Source: Candidatus Opimibacter skivensis
GTDB lineage: Bacteria > Bacteroidota > Bacteroidia > Chitinophagales > Saprospiraceae
Length of the DNA: 64,000 bases
Direction: 5' to 3'
NCBI GenBank assembly: GCA_016722045.1
Contig: JADKGY010000006.1
Span: forward strand, 1 to 64,000
Below are positions 1-8,900 of the stretch, piece after piece. A program made the translations under genes and the position numbers. Positions within the stretch are counted from its first letter, which is position 1; each line of letters begins with the position of its first letter. The notes beneath the pieces are model-generated. The model was given only the letters and a program-made list of their open reading frames with translations, was not told where the DNA came from and searched no databases.

Positions 1-81
1 AAAATCATCAGTGGTGTTTTAGAAGTGAGTAATGAAGAAAAGAAGCCTGTGGATGATTTGGTATTTGCTTTGATTGACTGA
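1..81 (+). CDS. C-terminal fragment of an unidentified protein (5' end outside window)
   Basis: Frame 1 is open from the first base to a TGA at 79-81 and encodes 26 residues ending DDLVFALID. The mixed charged/hydrophobic composition looks like a real protein end rather than the low-complexity DNA that follows. The fragment is too short to assign a family, and a chance open stretch of this length is quite possible. Confidence 0.3.
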   Translation, partial: KIISGVLEVSNEEKKPVDDLVFALID

Positions 82-162
82 ATGGAAGTCATTGAGTGGA
101 GATTTATCATTGATTGATAATTTGACAATGGGAGAATGTGAGAATGTGATGAAAAAAAATCG

Positions 163-290
163 GGTGATCTGGTGATCGAGTGATTGAGTGATCTATCGGT
201 AGCAGTATGATTTCGCCTTAGGGTCGATGATTTCGGTTGGTGAAAATGTTGTGATCTGGTGATCTGGTGATCGAGTGATCTATCGGTAGC
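163..290. repeat. GATC-rich octamer repeats (two short clusters)
   Basis: Two clusters, at about 163-200 and 251-290, consist of tandem octamers of the type GTGATCTG/GTGATCGA, each followed by the shared tail TATCGGTAGC. The reverse complement of the same octamer (GATCACCA, GATCACTC, GATCACCT) forms the clusters at 2919-2975 and 11623-11658. The region between and around them is otherwise non-coding. Confidence 0.75.
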
Positions 291-375
291 CGGATGATAG
301 CCGTGATGAGCCGATGATTCCGGTGAAGTGTTTAGAATAAGGAATAGCGAATAGCGAATATCGAAATCCGAAGTT

Positions 376-411
376 GAAGTAGAAGTAGAAGTAGAAGTAG
401 AAGTAGAAGTA
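376..411. repeat. Hexanucleotide microsatellite (GAAGTA)6
   Basis: Six consecutive copies of GAAGTA, followed by AGCAGC/AGTGGC-type triplets. On the minus strand this would read as an alternating Phe-Tyr run in a short open frame, which I regard as an artefact of the repeat. Confidence 0.85.
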
Positions 412-539
412 AGCAGCAGTGGCAGTGGCAGAGATGTGGTTTGACACAACACGCTTAGATGATGACGTTACAATACGAGCTGAAGAGCTTATACGGCTGA
501 GGGAGCTATTGAGGTTCATAATGAGTAAAGCATTAAGGG

Positions 540-940
540 AGACTAAACAGAGTCCTTAGGTTTAGAAAAAAATGACAACAAAAATGGTGTACTCAATAAA
601 AACGTCAATAAAAAAATGGAATGAACCTGGGTGACCGCTGTAATGTATGGGAGATCGCACCCGGTAAAATCCAGTCTTTCAATCAAATCACTGCCTGATC
701 ATAATGGTAGTGTATGCAAAAAAATAGTTTATTAAAAAATCAAAAAAGTTTGTTTAACGGGGACAATATAAAAATAAATATTCCGAAAGGGCATTAGAAT
801 TTGATTAAATTTTTGGGGTTTGAGGATAAAAAAATATATGGCGATAAAATTAATGTGTAAGCGATTGATAGTGTGTGCGGGCGTGTTTTATGTTCGGTAT
901 TCAGTATTCGGTATTCGGTAAGTGAATGAGATGAATAGAT
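540..940. other. AT-rich non-coding stretch
   Basis: About 400 bases between the microsatellite and the palindromic repeat cluster. No open frame with plausible protein composition, RNA gene or clear terminator was seen. A short direct repeat of TTCGGTATTC type lies near 893-919. Confidence 0.5.
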
Positions 941-1440
941 TTCGCAAATCAGAAATTTGCTGACGCGAAAGCTTAGGCACAGCCTAAGCTTAACGTTGTT
1001 GTTATTTTATGCAAACTTCGTTTGCATAAAATAACATTCAAGGCTATTGTTAAAAACCTATGAAAATTTATTAAAAACGCGAACCGTTAAGCTTAGGCTG
1101 TGCCTAAAAACGCGCACCGTTAAGCTTAGGCTGTGCCTAAGCGTCTGCAAACGTTTTGCGTAATGCTTCTATTTCGCAAATCGAATTGGCTGACGATTTT
1201 CATCGCAATCTGAAATTTGCTGCTAGGCTAGCCTGAAGCTTAACTGTGGCGCTTTCGCGTCTGCAAAACTCCGTTTTGCGTGATGATGCTTTCCTATTTC
1301 GCAAATCTGAAATTGGCTGACGATGTTTTCATTTCGCAAATCTGAAATTTGCTGACGCGAAAGCTTAGGCTCAGCCTAAGCTTAACGGTGGGCTTAACGG
1401 TGGCGCTTTCGCGTCTGCAAAACTCCGTTTTGCGTGATGA
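940..1440. repeat. REPIN-like nested palindromes, cluster upstream of the RAYT gene
   Basis: Several partial and complete copies of a composite palindromic element. The parts are a terminal hairpin with arms GCAAAT/ATTTGC or GCAAAAC/GTTTTGC, the spacer TGACGCGA, a hairpin with arms AAGCTTAGGC/GCCTAAGCTT and a 3-nt loop, a variable centre with its own hairpin (arms such as GCAAAC/GTTTGC), and then the first parts again in inverse order. The whole is therefore an inverted repeat made of smaller inverted repeats. Copies near 1080-1140 are truncated or re-joined. The arrangement beside a RAYT transposase is that expected of REP/REPIN elements. Confidence 0.8.
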
Positions 1441-1533
1441 GTTATCCATTATCCGTTTCGTAAACGTTTACATACGTTTAAAAACGGATAAATCAACATC
1501 GGTGTAGTAAAAAGGAATAATTTTCATTTTGTT

Positions 1534-2082
1534 ATGTCAGACGGATACCAAATTGAAAATCCCGCCAATGCCTATTTCCTTACTTTTCAGGTCATAGACT
1601 GGGTCGACATTTTTTCAAGAAAGATTTACCGGGATATCCTCCTGGAAAGTTTGGATTTTTGCAGGAAAGAAAAAGGTTTAAAAATATGGGCGTATGCGAT
1701 GATGACCAATCATGTCCATAGTATACTTAGTGCAAAGAATGAAAATCTACCTGATCTGATCCGCGATTTCAAAAGATTTACAGCCACAAAAATTATAAGG
1801 ACTATTCAAGACGGTCCCGAAAGCCGAAAGGACTGGATGCTAAAGCGATTTGAATTTGCCGCAAGACGCAATGACCGGAATAGCCATCATCAGTTCTGGA
1901 CACACGAAAATCATGCAGAAGAAATCATCACATCAAAATTTCTTAACCAAAAAATGAATTATATCCATCAAAATCCGGTGCGGGCAGGATGGGTGGAAAA
2001 ACCGCAGGACTGGCTTTATAGCAGTGCCAGAAATTATATGGGGTTAAAAGGGCTGATTGATATTGATATCAGCGATCATTAA
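1534..2082 (+). CDS. REP-associated tyrosine transposase (RAYT, IS200-like Y1 family)
   Basis: The 182-residue protein belongs to the Y1 transposase (TnpA-REP) group, single-strand DNA nucleases thought to mobilise REP palindromes. The HUH metal-binding motif is visible as NHVHSI (His60 and His62), and the probable nucleophile is Tyr143 in MNYIHQNPVRAGW, the block typical of the family. Length fits RAYTs. The ATG at 1534 is the first start in an AT-rich leader. The gene stands alone, with palindromic REPIN-like copies on both sides (940-1440 and 2085-2865), as in known RAYT loci. It lacks the paired ends of a full insertion sequence, so it is more likely a domesticated single-copy gene than an active IS. 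The reading frame is intact. Confidence 0.9.
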   Translation: MSDGYQIENPANAYFLTFQVIDWVDIFSRKIYRDILLESLDFCRKEKGLKIWAYAMMTNHVHSILSAKNENLPDLIRDFKRFTATKIIRTIQDGPESRKDWMLKRFEFAARRNDRNSHHQFWTHENHAEEIITSKFLNQKMNYIHQNPVRAGWVEKPQDWLYSSARNYMGLKGLIDIDISDH

Positions 2083-2084
2083 AC

Positions 2085-2865
2085 GATTTCATTTCGCAAA
2101 TCTGAAATTTGCTGACACGAAAGCTTAGGCTCAGCCTAAGCTTAACGTTGACGTTAATTGATGCAAACTTCGTTTGCATCAATTAACACATATCATTTAA
2201 AATCAAAAACGCAAATATCATTTAAAATCAAAAACGCAAACCGCTAAGCTTAGGCTGTGCCTAAGCTTTCGCGTCTGCAAAACTCCGTTTTGCTTGACTG
2301 TGCTTTTTTATTAAACGTAAAATAATATTTTGTTGAACATTGTTTTCATTTCGCAAATCTGAAATTTGCTGACGCACAAGCTTAGGCTCAGCCTAAGCTT
2401 AACGTTGACGGTAATTGATGCAAACTTCGTTTGCATCAATTAACACATATCATTTAAAATCAAAAACGCAAATATCATTTAAAATCAAAAACGCGAACCG
2501 CTAAGCTTAGGCTGTGCCTAAGCTTTCGCGTCTGCAAAACTCCGTTTTGCGTGACTGTGCGTTTTTATTAAACGTAAAATAATATTTTGTTGAACATTGT
2601 TTTCATTTCGCAAATCTGAAATTTGCTGACGCACAAGCTTAGGCTCAGCCTAAGCTTAACGGTGGCGCTTTCGCGTCTGCAAAACTCCGTTTTGCGTGAC
2701 TGTGCTTTTTTATTAAACGTAAAATAATATTTTGTTGAACATTGTTTTCATTTCGCAAATCTGAAATTTGCTGACGCGCATTTAAAATCAAAAACGCAAA
2801 CCGCTAAGCTTAGGCTGTGCCTAAGCTTTCGCGTCTGCAAAACTCCGTTTTGCGTGATGATGTTT
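2085..2865. repeat. REPIN-like nested palindromes in 257-bp direct repeats downstream of the RAYT gene
   Basis: The block beginning CATTTCGCAAATCTG recurs at 2090, 2347, 2604 and 2749, i.e. with spacings of 257, 257 and 145 bp. Each full 257-bp unit holds four or five perfect hairpins with 3-nt loops: arms AAGCTTAGGC twice (loops TCA and TGT), TAATTGATGCAAAC once, and GCAAAAC once. The 145-bp unit lacks the central part. The TTTAAAATCAAAAACGCAAA segment is itself duplicated inside the units. The structure implies tandem amplification of a complete element. Confidence 0.85.
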
Positions 2866-2874
2866 TGCATTTTG

Positions 2875-2914
2875 CAAAAAAAAACTTCATGCACATTGCA
2901 CGAAGTTTTTTTTA
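2875..2914. terminator. Probable bidirectional rho-independent terminator
   Basis: A stem of about 11 bp (AACTTC plus TGCA with one wobble-type mismatch) around a 3-nt loop is flanked by an A-run on the left and a T-run on the right, so it can act on both strands. It lies just beyond the stop of the 2798-residue secreted protein gene on the minus strand. Confidence 0.65.
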
Positions 2915-2918
2915 AATC

Positions 2919-2975
2919 ATGTGATCACCTGATCACTCGATCACCAGATCACCAGATCACCAGATCACTCGATCA
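2919..2975. repeat. GATC octamer tandem repeat at the 3' end of the 2798-residue gene
   Basis: Seven GATC sites spaced exactly 8 bases apart, in units GATCACCT, GATCACTC and GATCACCA. The last unit overlaps the TGA stop codon (2973-2975) of the minus-strand gene, so the repeat forms the end of that reading frame. Confidence 0.85.
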
Positions 2976-5900
2976 ATAAAAAATAATCCCCGAGGTCCTG
3001 TTCTGATTTGCTTTCCAGAGACTTTCATCACCGGCAGATTCAGTGAAGGCACTCATGTTGTAATCACCGATACTATATCCATATGCATTCTGGAATATAC
3101 GCCATGTCGTCAGGTCAGCTGATCCGATCGCCGCGATGGAGGTGATCTGATCTCCATTGGCACCATGCATCGCCCACTTGCCAGGTTCAACCAACTTCTC
3201 ACCATACCTGAATATCGGTGCAAAGGAATTGGCCGTCGTGAAATCCCAGTTGATGATGTAATTCGTACACGTACTTGTCGCCGCATGTGTAGATAGCACG
3301 CCCATATGCGTACGATGCTGAACAAGCACATAGCATGAGTCACCCGGATTGAAGACCAGTCCGGGACACGGATCAGGAAATGTCACCACTCCATCCGTAT
3401 GAACCCATCCCGCACACGTCCAGAAATTATTGGCCGGAAGTATTCCATTTTTGCGAACAGTAACTAATACCCAATCCACAACATCAGGCGGATAAGGTAT
3501 CACACCCATCGGTGCACCCGGTGCAGAAGGATCACCATATTGCAACCCGGTATTGCCATTGTAATTCCATGGCGACATATTGTATGGTTGTCCGAATGGT
3601 GTGTAGGGCGCATTCAACTGTACAGAAAGACTCGGTGATAATAATTTATCCTGTCCCGGCAGTACATGGTTAGTATTGAGTGTTGCTTTCATTGTATCTC
3701 CTGCAACATCATACGGACCTTCGAGGAATACTTTCAAGGTGAGCGGGAAACATCTTACAGTGTATGTGTATACCCATGGAAGTGTAAGTCCTGCACAATC
3801 CCTGAAGTGGAATGTATATGTGCGTGTCACATCAACACCCTGACATGTCACAGGCGCAGTGCTCATCGTATCGATCGGTATGAGTGTCACACCACATGCA
3901 TCGACGACAAGTGGGGCAACAGGAACAACATTAGATGCTTCCGGACAATTGACAATACTACCTGCATTTGCAGGTACTGTAAATGCTGGTCGATCTACTG
4001 TGTATGTAAATACATAATCACCTGTATTGCCTTCGCAGTCCGTATATGTCCATGTGTATGTACGTGTGCCTTCACATGCAGGGATCGCTGATACAACCGG
4101 ACCTGATGGAGAAATTAAAGTGCCACAATTGTCAAGCACCGCCGGTGGCACAGGAACTACATTTGTCTGCGCCGGACAACCCACTGTGATACCTGCATCA
4201 ACCGGATCAGCGAAAGGTTGACGCTCGACGATGTAGGTGTACACAAAATCCTGTGTGTTGCCTTCGCAATCCATGTATGTCCATGTGAATGAACGCGTGC
4301 CTTCACATGTCATCGCTGTGAGTGCCGGTGTAGATGTAGGTCCTGATGGTGAAAGCGTCATCCCACAATTATCCACGACAACAGGCGGAACAGGAACAAC
4401 ATTTGCCTGCAACGGACAATTGACAGTCTGCGTGATATCGACCGGATTTGGTATCGGTTCGTATTCTACAAAATAAGTGTAGACCCAATTGTGTGTATTG
4501 CCTTCACAATCAGTATACGTGAAAACATAAAATCGTATTCCTTCACATGCAGGCATACCGGAATCTGAAATCGACGGTGACAATGTACGTCCGCAATTAT
4601 CTATGACTATCGGTGGTGTCGGCACTATATTGGAAAGTGCAGGACATGCGACGATAGATCCACCCGGAGGTGTAGCGATAGTGAAGTCCTGATATTCCAC
4701 AATGTAGGTGAATGACCATGGCTGTGTGTATCCGGAGCAATCGGTGTAATTGAAGTTGTACACTTTTGTTCCTTCGCACGATATCGATGATGGAGTGCTG
4801 ACCCTTGATGTCAACGTAGCCGGAACCGGATTACCGCAGAAATCAACTACAGGTGGTGGAACAGGAAATAAAGTATCTGCAGGACAACTAATCGTCACGG
4901 TGATATTAGCCGGAATGACAGGTGCAGGTCTGCTGAATGTCTGTGTTGAATATGTCGGGAACTCTGTCAGATGTCCTGTACCCACCTGATCAATACTGCC
5001 CGATAAATTTGTGATATTGTCTTCGCGTATCTGTACACTTTCGCCTGTCGAAATATTGAGACAAACTCTGTGTAGTATAATTGGTGCTCCTTGTGTAATC
5101 GGAACAGTCATACCTCCATTGAAGCCGGAACTATTGAACAATACAGAATCGATCAATGCACACTGACTGATCTGGAAACTATTGTCTGTCATCACACAGG
5201 ACTTGTTGTATCCGATCGGTGTAGTGCTGCCGAGGCAGTTGATAAAAAATCCTGTTGTGTATGTTGTCAGAAATCCTGTGACGCCGGGTGTGTATTTCAG
5301 ATTAAAACAAAGTGTGTCTAAACAACAATTTGAAGATTGCCCGCATGTAGTCGGTGTGGTGTTATCAGGTTCCCAGGTCATTGTAGCCGGTCCCGGAATG
5401 ATAACAGAAACAACTTTGCTGGCTGTTGATGAACAACCGTTGGAACTGGTCACGGTGACATTGATATTCATCGAAGGTGGATTGCCGGCTTTGTACGTGA
5501 TTGTATTTGTACCAGCACCTGCAGTGATCATACCTGATGAGAGTGACCACATATATGATGCGCCTGCACCTGCAGATGGAACAGACGCCATATTGGCGGT
5601 GCTGCCCTGATAGATGGATGTGTTTGAGGTGATGGTAGCGTTGGGTGCTGGTTTGATCAGGACGACAGCGCTACCGCTTGCAGTACCTGTACAATCTGCA
5701 TCACTGATAGCGGTGACGGTATATGTACCTGATATGGCGGCCATGATATCATATGGACTAGACATGATGTTATTGACCGTAAATGAAGACATGCCGTCAG
5801 TGTAGGTGATGCTCCATGGACTTGTACCGGTCAATGCGATACTGACAATTGGTAAGGTCTGATTTGAGCAAACTGTGCCACCACCGCTCACTGTAGCAGT

Positions 5901-8900
5901 TGGATTAGCGCATTGAAAGCCGACTGCAAAATCACTGAAGCGGGTCAATCCGGACGATGTCAAAATATTTCCTGCTGCTGTGGTAGGTAAACATTCCCAT
6001 GGAGAAAGTTGGTCAGCGCGCTTCATGATATACATCCTGTTGACATTGGATGCCGGAGTATAACCGGTGACATCTATATTGATATTATAATTTGCATAGC
6101 CATTCTTTGTATTTCCGGAGTAAGTGGTTTTAAACCATTTCGGTGATTTTACGGATGTCGGTGTATAGATGGTACCATTGGGTGCAGTGGCTGTAGCATT
6201 CGCTGTAAAAGTTGCATTTGGTGCCGGGGTAGTATATGCGGTGGTTTGAATTGTTCCACCTGCGGGATCACCTGTTGTATTCATGACGATGCTGGAAGAA
6301 CCTTCACAACTGTATGTGCCTGGAGATGCTACAGGATCATTACAAATGGTGGTGGCATCACTGACGATGAAATCGTCGAGCCAAAGGATATTGCCAAAAG
6401 CAGATAATGCTCTAAATCCGATGATCACAGATGGATTTCCTGCAAATGCAGACAGGTCGATAGACTCATGTCTCCAATCAGCGGCATTTGCCGGCGTAAA
6501 TGCAGAAGAGGAAGGAGGTAAAGTGGATAATGAAGGAGTAGAAGAATATTTTTTGAGATACGCTGGTGACAGATCTACAAATGTTGCACCGCAATCAGTT
6601 GAAACGACAATATTAAGCCCGTCATCTTCTGTTGCAAATGTCCGGTGTGCAATATAATAATGCATGACTGGTTTTGTCAACGTAGTGAAATCCATGATGG
6701 GTGACTGGAAGCGTTCAATTCTTCCTGCGCTACCACTAAAAAAATTTGATGCAGCAGCACTACCTGCAACACCATTGGGTCCGGTAGCCGGGCCCAGGCT
6801 CCACAGAATATTAGTTCCTACAGGTGTTTCAATCACTACAGACCATCCTGGTGCAGTAGTAAAAGGCTCGACATATGGGAAGGTGTTGATTTTACTAGTC
6901 ACAATACGATTAGTGGCTGCCATTGCATCATTACCTGGAGTTACATCGGTTCCAATAGTGATCGTTGTAAAGGCATTGAATGTGTAAGTACCTACTCCGG
7001 TCATGTTGATGGTAGAGGTCATATCGACATTCATTGATGCACCGGATGCAAGCGTACCGGTATTTACCAATTTAGTACCTGTATACATGATTGCATTGGT
7101 AGCATTTACCGTGACCAAGACAGGATTGATTGAAAAATCTTGTGTACCGGCTCCGTAGTTTTTAATCGTTACGGTGACTGTTTCCGCAGCTGTATAACAT
7201 CCCGCAAGTGCAGGTGCAACTAAAGCTGTAGCGCCCATGTCAAGACCGATAATCGGTATAAATTCATCCGCGCCGATGTCGGTCATTCTCACATCACAAT
7301 CGATATCATCCAAAACCGAAACGCCAATAGCTCCGTTGTTTAATGGAGCGTTGATGCCGCTGGTGGCGAGAAGGTGAAGATCTGTGGCAGAGACAAATAC
7401 AGGTGAAACATTTTGTGCAAAACCGTCCTTTCCTGTGGCCAGTTGGAGATCGCTGATCAGTAATCTTGTGGTTGGAGCGGAGATGCTGCCAGTACCTCCT
7501 ATAAAGAAAGTAGCGCCAGGGTTGCTGACAAAATAGTCGTTGTGATCGGATGTCAGGTTTGTGAATGTAGTGTATCCATATCCGATGGCATAATTATTTC
7601 CTGTACCATTATTTTGTGTGTTTACTAAAATATTATTCCGCACATCAACTACTGGATTAGATCCTCCTATTGCCAGTGCATAACTTTTTTCACTTCCTCC
7701 TGTTTGCGTGCCGGACATGGAAATGGTATTGTAATAGATATTGGTGGAGGATGTAGCGCCGCCACCGGCAAAAATTCCAACAGAGAAATCACTACTGGTA
7801 CCATTAGCGGATACACCACTGATCATGTTGTTTGAAATTTCATTGAGACCTGATCCTACCGATACAGGTGCAATGTATATTCCACATGCTGTAAATGTAT
7901 TCGTTTGTCTGGCTGTTCCGATTATATTTTTTGAAACTGTAGCCATGGTGACTTCATTACCAGTGAATGAAGCGGCAGAGATACTTACGGAACCTAATGT
8001 TATACCGAAGACATCTTCACTCAGCGCGGAAGTTAATTCGGATATTATATTTCCGGAAATAGAAATAGCGTGTTCGAAACCTACAAAAATCCCAACTCTT
8101 CTGATATTATTTGGAGAAACGGTGTTCATTAAATTCTGATTAATGACCGTGCCGGTATTTTTAGCTGCAGCCGATGAACCCTGCGAATAAATACCCATTT
8201 GGGTTTTACTGATATTATTATTGACAAAAGAATTATTGTTATTACCGTTACCAAGTGATGTGATGGCTATTGTACTACTACCGCTTCCTACACCAAATAA
8301 AGTTTGTGTACTTCCACTTCCCACCAGGTTACAGTTGATTATTTTATTATTTGTCGCGCCATCAACGGCATTTTGCAACCAAACCACGGCACTTGACGTA
8401 CTGCTATTCGTATTTGTCAACGTAAGATTTCTCGAGGCAGTGACTGGTGGACACAATGTATTCATCGTACTGCCTGTAGATCCGTCAAGTGTAATATAGT
8501 CGGACCCATTGATAACAATTAATGCTGTGCCGCTCGAACCCGTTATCGTAGTGCTGGCCTGTGTAGGTTTTATGGTTAATGTATTGACGGCACTGGAGTT
8601 TGCATTCGAGTTAAAGGTTATCGGGAAAGTTTCGCCGGGATAATTGGCATCTATAAGGTTGAAAGCTACTGCTCCGCAAAGGCTTCTTGTATTAAATGCA
8701 TTTGCTGCGGCCGTAAGCGTTGTAAAATCACCTCCTACCCCAACGGAATATGGTCCGCTCAAACCTGTGGCTATTCCTCCGAGGGTAAATGCATCATTTG
8801 ATGGATTCCCATCCGCATTTCCATTTGGCAAACTGGTAAAAGCATTGATGCTGTATGTCGTACCCGGAACAAAAGTGAAATTACCTAATGTGATCGTTGT

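Noticed and set aside
280..519. Minus-strand open frame with alternating Phe-Tyr run
   Set aside because: It is the reading of the GAAGTA microsatellite and flanking low-complexity DNA.
2085..2865. Possible CRISPR array, because of regularly spaced palindromic repeats
   Set aside because: Units are 257 bp with internal hairpins and the intervening sequence is itself repeated; there are no unique spacers and no cas genes.
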